64,000 nt of DNA from Xylogone sp. PMI_703 (taxonomy: Eukaryota > Ascomycota > Leotiomycetes). Position 1 is the first letter of the stretch. Each line of letters opens with the position of its first letter. A program made the position numbers and the translations under genes. The stretch lies in NCBI GenBank assembly GCA_021399445.1, contig JAJTUQ010000004.1, positions 620,001 through 684,000 on the forward strand. The letters run 5' to 3'. Below the pieces are notes generated by a model, which worked only from the letters and a program-made list of their open reading frames with translations, was not told where the DNA came from and did no database searches. Below are positions 48,101 to 58,933 of the stretch, in pieces.

Positions 48101-49532
48101 TAGAATACTTGATGACTCGATTCTTGTGACTCTCTCTGAATTTTTGGACTGTTTAATTCAGCTTATAATAGTCATTGGCGTTGGGTAAGTTTTCCATTTT
48201 GCAAATCATTGAATTAATCTATTAATGTCTTTTAGGTTATATACGTCTAAGTACACCGGCCTTTTAACTCTTGCGCTTCTAGTCTGGTCTCTGAATATCA
48301 GTCGCGATTATATTAAGGCTCGGTCTACAGTGAGACGCGCTGATGCAGAGCCTATGGCTAATATCCTGGAGCATTTTACCTCGTCATCAGCTGGAGTTTC
48401 TACGATCCGAGCGTTTGGAGTGGTTGATAAGTTTATTGAAGAGATGCATCATCATCTTGATAAACTCTCTACAGCTAGGCGATACTTTTGGATCTTCAAT
48501 CGTTGGATCGGCCTCCAAATGTCCTTTCTAGGCATCTTGTTTACAGCAGGTACGGGCATAATTCTTTTGTCTTCTCGATATATTATTGATGCGTCGCTTG
48601 TGGGATTTTCCCTCACATTCTCTCTACGATTTTCCCAGGCCACCTTCAAGGCTGTCAACAATTGGGGAGCTCTTGAGACATATATGGATGCAGTGGGATC
48701 GATCATTAGGTACTCAGAGCTGGAGATAGAGGAACAAAGTGGCAAAGATGCTGCGGAAGATTGGCCCTTGAAAGGAGAAGTGCATGTCAAAGGACTTAGC
48801 GTTGCTTATTCAGCTGATCTTCCACTTGTACTTGAAGATGTGAATTTTACAGCTGAAGCTGGTAAGAGGATTGGGATTGTTGGTCGTACCGGTGCTGGGA
48901 AATCATCGTTGACTTTATCATTGCTCAGACTACTTAAGCCTCGGGATGGCGCCGTCCTTATCGACGGAATCGACATCTCTACGATTAAGTTGAAATCCCT
49001 TAGATCAAAGATCACATATATCCCGCAAGATCCAGTATTATTCTCTGGGACTATTCGGTCCAATCTGGACTACTTCGGACAAGTCCCAGAAGAAACACTG
49101 AAAGAAGCTCTGCGGCGAGTGAAGCTACTAGCTGAGGAAGGCGACAAGGAATCGGGGTTGTTTACTCTCGATTCCTCTGTCAGTGTAGGTGGAGCAAACA
49201 TGTCCCAAGGCCAAAGACAACTGCTATGTCTTGCACGAATCCTGATTAAGAACCCAAAAATTGTTATCCTGGATGAGGCGACATCGGCCGTCGACAATAA
49301 GACAGACTTGCTGATCCAGAGCATCATCAGGAATGAGTTTAGCGGGACATTAATTGTCGTGGCCCATCGCTTGAGAACTGTCGCCCCGTTTGATCAGATT
49401 ATAGTTATGGATCAAGGGAAAGTGATGGAGATAGGGAGGCCAGCGGTACTTCTAAAGGATAGGGGCCTGTTCTATGATCTTGTTCAAAATAGTCCGGATA
49501 AGGAATTCTTGACAAGTACAATTATTAACTAG
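45174..49532 (+). CDS. ABC-C (MRP-type) full transporter
   Basis: Membrane exporter of the MRP type, about 1,370 aa. An N-terminal exon from 45174 (possibly TMD0) is joined by one intron (about 45380-45480, exact sites not resolved) to a long exon reaching 48185; an intron of ~49 nt (GTAAGT at 48186) precedes the last exon ending at 49532. NBD1: Walker A GKTGSGKS, signature LSGGQRARVAFA, Walker B LLILDDIF. NBD2: GRTGAGKSS, signature MSQGQRQL, Walker B IVILDEATSA and VVAHRL. Two TM domains flank NBD1. All motifs are intact. In this location a role in toxin/secondary-metabolite export or self-protection is probable, but inferred. Confidence 0.88.
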
Positions 49533-49672
49533 ATGTCATTACTGTGGGAGAGCAGAGCAGGGGCAGAGGTAGTCGATATAAGTCAAACAAATAAGATCAG
49601 GTTTTGAAAATGTTTGTAGAGGATGTTTGAACCTTTATACATTGGTTAACACGCTGTATTGCCAAATACAAT

Positions 49673-50780
49673 CTAGACGAGTATTCCATCTTTCTCCATT
49701 CCTCCTGTGAGAATCGTGTCCCTCTCTTGTTTTTCGTGAGGTTCCCTGAAAACGTTATACTTTTCGTCGTGCCATTCCCTTGCCTTGAGCTCTCGACCTT
49801 TACTATCAACATAAACAGCGTCATCTTCTGGTCGTAGGAAATATGCAATAGAATAACGATGCTCTTCCTGCCGCTCCGTTATTGGGATTACTCTATGGAC
49901 ACACGAACTCAATTTATGACCAGACAGGAAACGAAGCGAGTCTCCAACATTAATTACAGCATGGCCAGGCTTGGGAGCTATAAAACCCCACTCATTCGTC
50001 TCTGGGCTTAGGACCTGTAAACCCCATGTATTACAGAACAACAGAGTTAGGCTACCGATGTCTGTGTGCATATTATGACCTATACCACCTCCTTCTTGAA
50101 GTTGTTTCGGGTATCGGAAAAGTACCATCGTCGTCCTCGCTGGCACATCAGGGCGGTGACTGTTTTCAAAGCGAGCAGCACCACTCAAGTCCATCCCAGT
50201 TGAAAGACATTCGAGTAATTTTAAAACAATAGAGTGAGATCCTGAGATAAAGCTGTCGAACAAATTCATATTCTTCTGAATGGAATTGGGCAACAACGGG
50301 GACCGAGACTTCATTTCGGCTTCAGCAATCTAAATATCTGAAGATTAGTACAAGCACCTTCATTACTAATTGCAATGAATGCTTAGCACTTTTAACGTCT
50401 CGTAGCAATCTCTCTCTCCTCTTTTAGCTCCCGTATAAGTTCCAGTAGGGGTGTATCTAATAAGTCAGCTATGGGTTCATTATCCAATGGTGCAATCCTC
50501 ACCCATGTGTGACGGACTGTCTTATATCATGCATCTTGACATCTAGTGGTTGATCGAAGTATGCCTCCATGAACTGAAAGGCACTATGTGAGTTATCTAA
50601 CACTGGTTGAGCATTGCCAGTTAAGTTAAGATAGAAAAACCCAAGAGACTTGCAAATGTCCACCAGTTTAGTTATTTCAGTGTTGTTTCCAGACAACAGT
50701 TCGTCATAGCTTATGACTGGAAGAGGAGCAATATGAATATTCTCATAGTTACTTGTGAGTACAGTCTGAGTAGCCATCAT
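49673..50780 (-). CDS. 2-oxoglutarate/Fe(II)-dependent oxygenase, cluster member
   Basis: Third IPNS-like oxygenase. Start at 50780 or 50777. Exon 1 ends after HG, a ~48-nt GTGAGG intron joins to YTPTGTYTGAKRGERDCYETLK, and another near 50331-50393 joins to IAEAEMKSR. The Fe site is NMHTDIGSLTLL (H-x-D) and SSCVHRV; the 2OG-binding Arg is in RYSIAYFLRP. About 350 aa. It lies 140 bp from the ABC transporter and beside the MFS gene. Such oxygenases do hydroxylations or desaturations in fungal peptide pathways, so I assign it to the RiPP cluster by position only. Confidence 0.85.
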
Positions 50781-51215
50781 CAAGTGTTTGAGTGTTTACA
50801 CTGAGGAGCGACGGCCGATGCGCGTATGTTGAATCAGTAGCAATGCGAGTACCTCTAAAATAAAGCGGGATAGCAGATAATTATAATAGTTAGGTAGCTT
50901 TGTACTTTTTGGAACGAGTATAACGAGGAGAAAGGGAAAATAAATCCAGGGAGCATCTGCATGCACGCCCGGGCGAACAAGGGCTCGCTATGCCAGACAC
51001 CTTCCCAAAATTAACGGCTTAGTCCGTGGCGCCCACTAGTTCTGGGGGCAATTTGGCAGTGTCAGTCCACTATAATTATTGCTTACTACCGCAGTAGCTA
51101 CTATGGCCCACTGTTACAGGTAGTCCGTAGACTGGAATACGGTAGCCCTCGTACGTGGCTATTAATGCTCTCCTAACGTAACGCTTCTACTTAATACATA
51201 CTTCCTAAATAATTA
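50781..51215. other. intergenic region of ~430 bp
   Basis: Promoter of the oxygenase gene on one side and 3' UTR of the MFS gene on the other. No ORF. Confidence 0.45.
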
Positions 51216-52631
51216 TTATACACGCCATTTACGTTCAATACTCGCTTTCATTGTTCTGGCCCACATGACAGAAAGAGTTGCGCCAGTAAGCAAAACACTC
51301 ACAAGGAAAAATGATCTATCAAAGCTAGTTGGGGTGCCTCTTGATTCCTTGCTATGTTGTATCAATGCACCGCCTACAGGCGCACCAAGGAGTGTCCCAA
51401 TTCCACGGATCATGTACAAAAGTCCACTAATACTTGGAAATACCTCAATTCCGAACTGCTCTGCTAAAGCAGTCGGAAAAAGTGAGACATATGCTCCAGC
51501 AGAAATTCCATAAATACAAGCATACATAATGAACACATTTTGATGCGTATCAATAGTGATCTGGATATTTGATACACACCAGAGTCCAAAAGTAGCACCA
51601 GCACTAATGAAAGTAGAGAGCACTAGTGCGTTGAGCCTTCCAAACCTGTCTGCAAGATGCCCAATTATAATCTTGCCTCCACAGTTGAAGGCATTGCTCA
51701 GTGCGATAATGTTTGCTCCAGCGGTATTGCTGTATCCCAAAGTCCTAGCATATGAGGACATGAAATAGACTGGAATCATATAAGCTGCTGCTTGAAGAGC
51801 AGTTCCACTTGCGTGAGCTATAAATTCGTTAGAACGAATAACTTTAGAATTGGTTTGGTGAAGGTTTGGTCTATGGCGAGTATTGTGAGTATTCAGTGCA
51901 TCAAACCGATTTGTTACCGATTCATTGACTTCCTCTAATACAGATGCTGAGATGATTATTAGGATAGCAGCTATAACACCCGTTATACGGAGTGTGTATC
52001 GAAATCCCACTTCAGTCATAAGATATCGGAGAAATGGAGCCCATGCCATTCCACCTAACCCAGTGCCGCTCGTTATGATTCCCATTGCCAATCCCCTCCT
52101 TTCATTAAAGAAAGCTGGTGATACAGTGACTGCTGGAATATATATCAAACAAACTGCGCAGCCTTGAAGCAGCCCCTGAGTGAGCACAAAATGCCAAAGT
52201 TGGGTGCCAAATGATGCTGCGATACTTGCTGTGACAAAAACTACACCACCGAGCATTGTCACAGAGCGTGGCCCGTAGGTCTTTGTCCATGCACTGACGA
52301 TTGGAGCACCGATTGTCATTAAAGATGCAGAGAGAGTCCCAATAAGGTCAATCTGCCCTGGGCTTGCATCCTGGAATGGGCCTCCTAGGCCCTCATAGAG
52401 TTCTTGGTATACTCCGAATGCAAAGTTTATACCACAACCAGTAAATATAAGTGCTAAGCATGAGACGACTATTACGATCTGTTTCCTACGTCGGTGATAT
52501 GTTGCATATGTTGTGATTTCACTTGGCTCGTCAGAGAGCGTCTGCATAGGAACTGGCGCATACAGCACAGGATCCGAATGCTTATTGCCAAAGTTGGCAA
52601 TCCTCGAGAGAGAGGTCGGGAGATTGTTCAT
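51216..52631 (-). CDS. MFS transporter, monocarboxylate-porter-like
   Basis: Single-exon 471-aa protein, start ATG at 52629-52631. About 12 hydrophobic segments with the N-half starting at IVIVVSCLALIFTGCGINFAFGVY. Signature-like RRGLAMGIITSGTGLGG and DRFGRLNAL loops fit the MCT-type (SLC16-like) MFS porters found in fungal secondary-metabolism clusters. The cytosolic N-terminus is hydrophilic. Probably exports a pathway product or imports an intermediate. The gene lies between the oxygenase and the first UstYa gene, in the same orientation. Confidence 0.88.
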   Translation of the reverse strand: MNNLPTSLSRIANFGNKHSDPVLYAPVPMQTLSDEPSEITTYATYHRRRKQIVIVVSCLALIFTGCGINFAFGVYQELYEGLGGPFQDASPGQIDLIGTLSASLMTIGAPIVSAWTKTYGPRSVTMLGGVVFVTASIAASFGTQLWHFVLTQGLLQGCAVCLIYIPAVTVSPAFFNERRGLAMGIITSGTGLGGMAWAPFLRYLMTEVGFRYTLRITGVIAAILIIISASVLEEVNESVTNRFDALNTHNTRHRPNLHQTNSKVIRSNEFIAHASGTALQAAAYMIPVYFMSSYARTLGYSNTAGANIIALSNAFNCGGKIIIGHLADRFGRLNALVLSTFISAGATFGLWCVSNIQITIDTHQNVFIMYACIYGISAGAYVSLFPTALAEQFGIEVFPSISGLLYMIRGIGTLLGAPVGGALIQHSKESRGTPTSFDRSFFLVSVLLTGATLSVMWARTMKASIERKWRV

Positions 52632-53003
52632 GTTTATTAACCGAGGATATTATTTGACTTTGGACGAAAGTAACAATTGACTCACAAGGAGATATCTTGA
52701 TCTGAATAAACTGTAGATTGCAATGAGTAAACGATGATAGATTTCTTGCTTTGAAAGATTCATGCCAATCACAGCAAGCAGTCGAATAAGCAGTAGAGCG
52801 ACAATTCTCACTCCGGTGCTAACCAACGTGTACCGGCCGTCCACCACCGTGACATTAGTAAGAGCCACAAAACAGCAGATGGTAATATCAAGTTATGGGG
52901 AACTAGAAGGAGCTCCCTTCCCATATCGTCACGCACCCCGTCTCGGAGAAGCTGGACTCCCAGTCATTAGCGCATGGCAAATATATGCAAGAATAGTCGT
53001 CAG

Positions 53004-53384
53004 TCACCAATGCCACCTATAGGAACATAGACACGAGTTTGCGTTAGCAAACGGCGCAGCCAATGCATGAGCGCAGTGGAGCAAAGGAACATCTGTACAA
53101 ATAGCTTCCAATCTTGGCTTTGTGGGGTTCTTGTAAAAATTCCGAAGAAGCTTGGTAGGAGCTAAGGAGTAAACGGCATTCATGTAACCATTTTTGTGGA
53201 TTCCTGCAGGAGTCGTATCTGCATCAAAATAAGCGTAGTTCGTGGACAGTGGTCCGTAATATATCTTAGTTGACGTCAATAAAGAATATGGATAATGCAC
53301 GTGTAGCGACCTCCGCTTTACTTTTACGACCCTTGCTAAAGAAAGAGGCTGAAACTGAGTTTGGCAGAAGTCACCGTCAAACAA
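53004..53384 (-). CDS. unrecognised ORF, 126 aa
   Basis: Open frame beginning MFDGDFCQTQ and ending CSYRWHW. It is Tyr- and His-rich and contains LLTSTKIYYGPLSTNYAYFDADT; five Cys. I do not recognise a family and see no clear signal peptide. It lies between the MFS gene and a UstYa gene, in the same orientation, so may be an exon of a cluster gene or a gene relic. The neighbouring reverse ORF at 52650-52868 has no clear relation to it. Low confidence that it is expressed. Confidence 0.3.
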   Translation of the reverse strand: MFDGDFCQTQFQPLSLARVVKVKRRSLHVHYPYSLLTSTKIYYGPLSTNYAYFDADTTPAGIHKNGYMNAVYSLAPTKLLRNFYKNPTKPRLEAICTDVPLLHCAHALAAPFANANSCLCSYRWHW

Positions 53385-53635
53385 TTTGATAATTAATACA
53401 AGTTTAGTTTAGAGTCATTTCCCACAATTTACGTACAACACTCAAGTCAGTACTAACATGATCCCCCTACGCATTCCTACTGGCATTCCATTGGATACTT
53501 GGATAATTGGTGACGGTGAATAGTAATATCTCCTCAAGCATCATAGAAAATTCATCGGTTTTTGGTTTCAAACTATAAAGCAAAACTACTAGGGGTCTTG
53601 TGTGTTCTCATTTACATGGTTGATACGCTCAAGAA

Positions 53636-54595
53636 TTATGACTCGTTATGCGCTCCTGGTGTATCATATATCGGGTAAAGCTCACCATACAAGTCATCTT
53701 GTCCTACCGGCTTATGAGCATCAGGCGCAGTCCAGTCCTCCAAGGACATTTCTTGCTCGTAGTTTTTCATCATCCATGCCTGAATAGCCGTCCAGTCTTT
53801 GCATTGATGTATAGTCCCCCAGCCGTCGGCTACTCTTCTCTTACCATCTAAGTCCTCCCTAGCAGACTCGTACGTCAGATCGAGGTTGCAGAGAATCAAC
53901 TGCCTCAAATAGTCAAAACAGTGATCAGGGCGGCCATTATGGTTAACATGTTTCCTGCTCGTCGGCGTATCCACCAGGTGGCCCAGCATTCGGAGTGTAA
54001 TTTCATTTCTTAATGTGCGCTACAACTTTCTCAGTCTCTCATACAAATAAGATTGAGAATGCGCCAGAAACTTACCAGACAATGGAGGCCGTGCAACCCA
54101 GATATAATTAGCCTCTCTCCATGCTTCGAAACGGGAATGCCAGGTTTTAATGAATAGCGTGTTGCGTCATCAACATAAATATGGCCGTGATGAACTAGCA
54201 ACAGTTCAGTGTGAATTCTGGCACTAATAATACCAATATAAACTTACGCATCGTGTACCACTTGTCAGTTGCGGCGACATCTGTCAAATTGGAGTATTCC
54301 GGATGAGGTTCAAACGTAACTTCGACAGTAGGGACTAAGTGATAATGAGCCCTGTTTGTATTCAAGTTAGGAATTCTAACTTACAGTCTGGTATAAGGCC
54401 TGGTGGGTTTGCTTTCTTGTGGATTACTACATATGAGAGCGCAATTATCAACGCCGCAAGGAGGGCAGCTATGAATCCACTTGCAAACCATAAATATGGT
54501 GAACCTGAGCGCCTCGGTGCCGTTCTGATATGGGGGTCGAGAGACGACTTCTCTATTTCGTCATCTACTTGGTTCAACGCTGTGTATCTCTCCAT
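53636..54595 (-). CDS. UstYa/DUF3328 family oxidase (I)
   Basis: Start ATG at 54593-54595. Exon 1 has a hydrophilic N-terminus and one TM helix (FIAALLAALIIALSYVVI). Later exons read RAHYHLVPTVEVTFE, then HHGHIYVDDATRYSLKPG, then ISGLHGLHCL (first HxxHC motif), and the last exon carries PDHCFDYLRQLILC. The second motif has Arg where a fully canonical HxxHC has its first His. Three short introns fit. The last ~60 residues end NES. The UstYa family carries out oxidative cyclisation in ustiloxin, asperipin, phomopsin, victorin and cyclochlorotine pathways. Divergently placed 880 bp from the candidate precursor peptide gene. Confidence 0.82.
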
Positions 54596-55476
54596 TACTT
54601 CTGGGGTAAAGGATAACGGATAATGTGAGGATGGTACAATGCAGAAGGGCGAGGGTTCAGAAATGTTATCCAAAAAAAATAGTATCAAGACGCCCAAGCG
54701 CATTACCAGAAACTAGCAAGCAAAGCACACATTAGCTCGGCAGTACACTTTACTGATAGTAAATTATCCCTTGAACGCTCAGAGTCCAGGAATAGCCCTT
54801 TTAGGCATAGATCATATACAGCAATACTGCCCGCCAAAAATTCCGATGGGCGCTTATTACGGCCATAAATACCGGGTAATCAGTCTAAATGAAAGTCCGA
54901 GTTTGCAAGGGGTAACTGCTGCATTTATGGGGCGCCCCGGTTTTAATCAGTACAAGGATTGACATCCACAACTATCTTTCGCTCTGCATGTCTTTTTCAT
55001 TGCAAGACTAAGAAGATTTCATGACCAAAGCTTAAACAAGTAATATAATATAATATTTTAGAATAATGACAATAGGGGTTCACGTTATACTTATTTTGGT
55101 TCTGTCTCTTGTCATGTGCACTCGTGTGATTGGCATGTATATGCTTCCGTGAACAATCGCTTGCGGTTTTTCCAGGAAAAATGAGTATCTACTGTAGAGA
55201 AGGCAATAATTAAGAGGACTATCCTTAAATTGGAAGGTAGCATTAAACCTTTTGCTGACACGAGTATCGAAACTCAAATCAGAGATGTTCTGTGAAAACA
55301 GATGCTACTTACCCGTAGACGAGACCAACTACTGGCGGTAACATGTACGAGACCTTTTACATATATAAGGCTTGTTTGGTTTCTTGAATGTATTGCTCAA
55401 CATCTTGAAATATCTTCAGATAACTGCTTGAACTTCATCATAAATTATCTCCAAATATCTATCACACACACACACA
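54596..55476. other. divergent promoter region between UstYa I and the precursor gene
   Basis: 880 bp without a credible gene. It probably drives both the precursor and the UstYa gene. A CACACACACACACA microsatellite lies at 55463-55476, directly ahead of the precursor ATG. Confidence 0.5.
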
Positions 55477-55739
55477 ATGCGTCTATCATTTGCTTTTGCC
55501 ATCGTCGCTCTTTGCAGCGTAGTCAGCTCCATTGCAATTCCCAACCCGAGTAAGCTTTTCTTCAGTTATATTATTACCTAAGAATACTACTTACCATATC
55601 AAAAACAGATGCTGTGGCGGTTCGAGATGCCAACGCGGAGGATGTGAAACGTGGCTCTCTATGCTCACGCAATAAGAGATATGAAGGCGACACTGAAGGT
55701 GATTTGGAGAAACGTTACGCCGGTGACTCTGAATGTTAG
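55477..55739 (+). CDS. candidate dikaritin-type RiPP precursor peptide
   Basis: Exon 1 55477-55549, 59-nt intron (GTAAGC…ACAG, 55550-55608), exon 2 55609-55739, giving 67 residues. A signal peptide (MRLSFAFAIVALCSVVSSIA) is followed by IPNP and a short acidic pro-region. Lys-Arg pairs at 38-39, 47-48 and 59-60 are Kex2-type sites. After the second and third lie Tyr49-Glu-Gly-Asp and Tyr61-Ala-Gly-Asp, so the pattern is KR-Y-X-G-D. Ustiloxin, phomopsin and asperipin precursors likewise combine a signal peptide, Kex2 sites and repeated Tyr-containing cores. Four UstYa genes and an oxygenase surround it. The core is not one I recognise. Too short for most gene callers. Confidence 0.75.
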
Positions 55740-55795
55740 ATACAGAAAGTGATCTCGAAAAAGAGTACAGTGGTGATACGATGGATGTAACTTAA
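55739..55795 (+). pseudogene. out-of-frame third repeat of the precursor
   Basis: Immediately after the precursor stop, in another frame, 18 codons read like a further repeat: DTESDLEKEY then SGD, compared with in-frame DTEGDLEKRY. A shift of one base joined to the in-frame stop would separate them. The Lys-Arg site has become Lys-Glu. This suggests loss of at least one core unit by a small indel. I describe it as broken. Confidence 0.6.
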
Positions 55796-56178
55796 AGTAT
55801 CATCATATATCTCAGGTGTCTCTATTCTAGACTAGAACATTAGTCATTAATGCCTCATGAGTCGTGAATAGCTTAACAAGAAATACAATCTTATGATGGT
55901 ATATAAGAGAATAATTTCAGTCCAGCTACACTTGTTATATCTTGAGGCTTAATCTGTTATTACGTAGATCACCGACTGCCAACTCGTATTGGCACCATAG
56001 AAATTCAAACATGATAATATCTGATATTTAAGAACTGTTAAGTTTGAGTTTAGTTTTCTGATTAAATTGGTGTATGTTAACATTAGTGATAAGTACTTCC
56101 CAGACCACTCTTCATAAAGGTCTCCAAGGTACCCAAAAATTCTTTTTTTCTATCTTGTAATGTATCAAAGATTCATAT
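55796..56178. other. intergenic, 3' UTRs
   Basis: AT-rich; no gene. Probable 3' UTR of the precursor and of the acyltransferase gene, which converge here. Confidence 0.45.
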
Positions 56179-57594
56179 TTATTCATCCTGATTAGAGATG
56201 CTACATTTCTTTTCTATCCAAACACTCAACCTTTCACATGGTTGCTGAACTAACTCACGGAATACGTCTGCTACCCACAAAAGGAGAATGAAAGTTACAA
56301 GCATACCCAATCCAAATCCGGCCTGATACTGAAAAGCTTTTTCATTGCCAGTAAACCACCATATAGCAGGCACAGTGTGATAGCCAATGATATGCAACAA
56401 TGGCTCGTGCACAATATACATCGAAAATGAGATCTTGCCAAGATATTGCATGGGCGTTGTTGTGAGTATGCGCTGAGTGATCTGCGACTTTGACAATAGG
56501 ATAACAATGCAAAAGCCCGTGAGAGCATCCCAGTAGTGATAGTTTGTCGATATCAAGCACATCCACTGATATCCTGGAACACAAATGCCATTGTTATAGC
56601 GAGGAAATGAGGCAACGTAGAGAGTTAATAGAGCACTTGAGGACCAAATTGCTTGAGAAATTCTTGGAGAATTGGACTGTCTTGCAATTGGTATGACAAC
56701 AGGCCCTAGGTATTCCTGCCGGCTAAGATCAAGTTCGCACAGAATTATGCCTCCAACAAAGAGAGAAAGCTCCCATCTTGTGTGCAGCAGACAGAATATA
56801 GCCATCGCTCCTAAGAGTAGAAGACGGTAGAATCTGCGGACCCGCGCAAGTCCTGCAAGAATCAAAGCTGCTACCATTGACCCACGGAAAGTTAGCGGTA
56901 TGGTCCAAAGGTGAGGACCGTACTCTGCTCTTGGTGTCTTCCATGTGAATGGATTGGTAAGATCCATAAGGACAAACTTGTACCAATCAAGGAATTGTAC
57001 CCAAAAACTGTTGAGAAACTCTGGATGGACCGGTATGTGTCCCGGCATAGAAGGATAGTCAAAATTAAACCAACCAAGGCTTACACTGACCATCACCAAA
57101 AAAGTCGAAATAATAGTAGGCAGGAAGAGGCGAATTCCCCTATGAAAGATCGTACTCGATAGACTTCGAAGAAGCGCATCCCATGATTGAATCCTTATTA
57201 ACTTAACTGGCTTCAACGAAAGAACATATCCCGAGACAACAAAGAACATGGGCACCAGTGGACCGGCGTAGAGTAAGCGTACAATGGGGAGACGTAGTAA
57301 CCCATTGTACTCCCCATCTCGTTCACCATACCCATAATCAACGTGTAGTTGCCACGGAAGAGAGAAATGACGGACGAAGACAAGACAAGCCACAAGTCCG
57401 CGCAATCCGTTGAGATATGAAGTTGGATAGAGCTTTTCTGGCTCTGGATTCTGTTGCATTATTCGACGCCGGATGTAACTGGGTAGCAATGCCATAGCGA
57501 TTGCAACCATTTGGGCACATGAGAATCTCCATGCTGCGTACAATCTGCTCTCTCTTCCTGATACAAATGGATCGGTTTCCTTTGAGGTAACCAT
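56179..57594 (-). CDS. acyltransferase-3 family membrane protein
   Basis: Single-exon protein of about 471 aa; the ATG at 57592-57594 is the first proper start. Motifs of the acyltransferase-3 (OafA/NolL-like) family: YLNGLRGLVACLVFVRHF, with the conserved Arg and His near residue 70, MFFVVSGYVLSL, and about ten TM helices; the C-terminal part includes FSMYIVHEPLLHIIGYH. It transfers an acyl group in the ER or Golgi/plasma membrane. Such proteins occur in fungal peptide-modifying clusters (cyclochlorotine and other pathways). Acylation of the RiPP product is therefore plausible, but only inferred. Confidence 0.88.
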   Translation of the reverse strand: MVTSKETDPFVSGRESRLYAAWRFSCAQMVAIAMALLPSYIRRRIMQQNPEPEKLYPTSYLNGLRGLVACLVFVRHFSLPWQLHVDYGYGERDGEYNGLLRLPIVRLLYAGPLVPMFFVVSGYVLSLKPVKLIRIQSWDALLRSLSSTIFHRGIRLFLPTIISTFLVMVSVSLGWFNFDYPSMPGHIPVHPEFLNSFWVQFLDWYKFVLMDLTNPFTWKTPRAEYGPHLWTIPLTFRGSMVAALILAGLARVRRFYRLLLLGAMAIFCLLHTRWELSLFVGGIILCELDLSRQEYLGPVVIPIARQSNSPRISQAIWSSSALLTLYVASFPRYNNGICVPGYQWMCLISTNYHYWDALTGFCIVILLSKSQITQRILTTTPMQYLGKISFSMYIVHEPLLHIIGYHTVPAIWWFTGNEKAFQYQAGFGLGMLVTFILLLWVADVFRELVQQPCERLSVWIEKKCSISNQDE

Positions 57595-58933
57595 TATCAA
57601 TTAATCTGTAAACATTAGAATGTGTATCTCATCTTACAGTACTTGATACCTACTGGTGATTGACTCACAAAAATGTTGTTTCATTACTAGAATCACATAA
57701 TCATGTCAATACTATCCGCTCTATGTTTCACACTGACTCAAGTAGGAAGCTAGTTTCAACGAATTTCCCGGCTAAGGATCCTAGGGAACTGTAGCTGAAC
57801 AATCCCCGAAAAGTTAGGATGTGCGGTGTGCTAGAGAACCAACTCCCTGTCGCGCCACAAAGACCTTGTACGTAATGTAATGTAATCTTACAGGAGTCAT
57901 GTCTGATATATCCAACAGAGACCGCAAGCACAAGGCTAGAGCGGGGTACACTATACGCGGATAAGTAGAGGTTATTTGTCATTCGAGGCCACAATGATGC
58001 AGCGTGAGTTGGTGTAGTCACTATACAATTGATAACGGATCTACGTTCTCAAAGTAAAACATGTGTTTGTTTATGGCACCATACTGTGTAAATAGCTCAA
58101 TTTAAATACCTTACCCTTTTAAGTAATGCCTTCCTATCTGACATTTCCTTCATACCTTCCTATTATGTATATTTTATAGCCTCTACCCCTTTCACTTGTC
58201 AAAATCATATAATTATCATTTTGTAATAGCAATAATATCGCACAAATTATTGTGTAGTTGAATGATATGTACCATAAATAATTATATCCTGAATACTACA
58301 CGAACAAACCACCTTCCTTTTCCATCTATAACTCCGAGAATTAATACGGCCCTATTTTGTACTATAGAGAACGAGGAGATGTTGAGTTTATTGTTTTATT
58401 ATCCTGTGCCTACTCCAATATACCTTTCTCCAGGGTCAAGTATACTAGTAATAAAAATTGTACTGCAATACAGCATTACCAGTTTATTTGAAGACGTGAG
58501 TATGATCTATAATGTTTTAGAAATGCCAGTGGTACCTGCCAAAGTGAGGCTTTACAACATGCAGTTCGGCGCACGCTTATTGTTACCTCAAAAGCTTAAC
58601 ACACACCGGCCTCGAGCTAGAGAGATTATGTGACGCTCATGACGCAGTGCGGGGACAAAAGCTTAGCCTCAGTTCTGCATCTGCAAGCCCGTCTCACCGC
58701 TAACCTTGCAGCTTGAAGCCAAGTTTCAGACAAGATATTAACCGCCGTCTTGGCGCATACAGGTGATCCGTAGTCGGCTTGGCGTGGACGAGAGATCAGC
58801 AGGATGCTGGACAGCCTCTCCATTCTACGAGAGACAGGTAGGACCGTACCACCCTCTTTGATGTAGAATCTGGCAGTTATCGTTCACTTGTACTTTGCTT
58901 TCTCGGTGCGCCTGGAAACTTTCCTGGCAGAAA
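57595..58933. other. 1.34-kb divergent intergenic region
   Basis: Between the acyltransferase and a plus-strand UstY gene; AT-rich (TATTTTATAG and similar words near 58160). Short ORFs have no domain. Probably a shared promoter. Confidence 0.45.

Noticed and set aside
55739..55795. Bridging the third repeat to the precursor by an intron
   Set aside because: No good GT donor and AG acceptor pair flanks the break, so I treat it as an indel.
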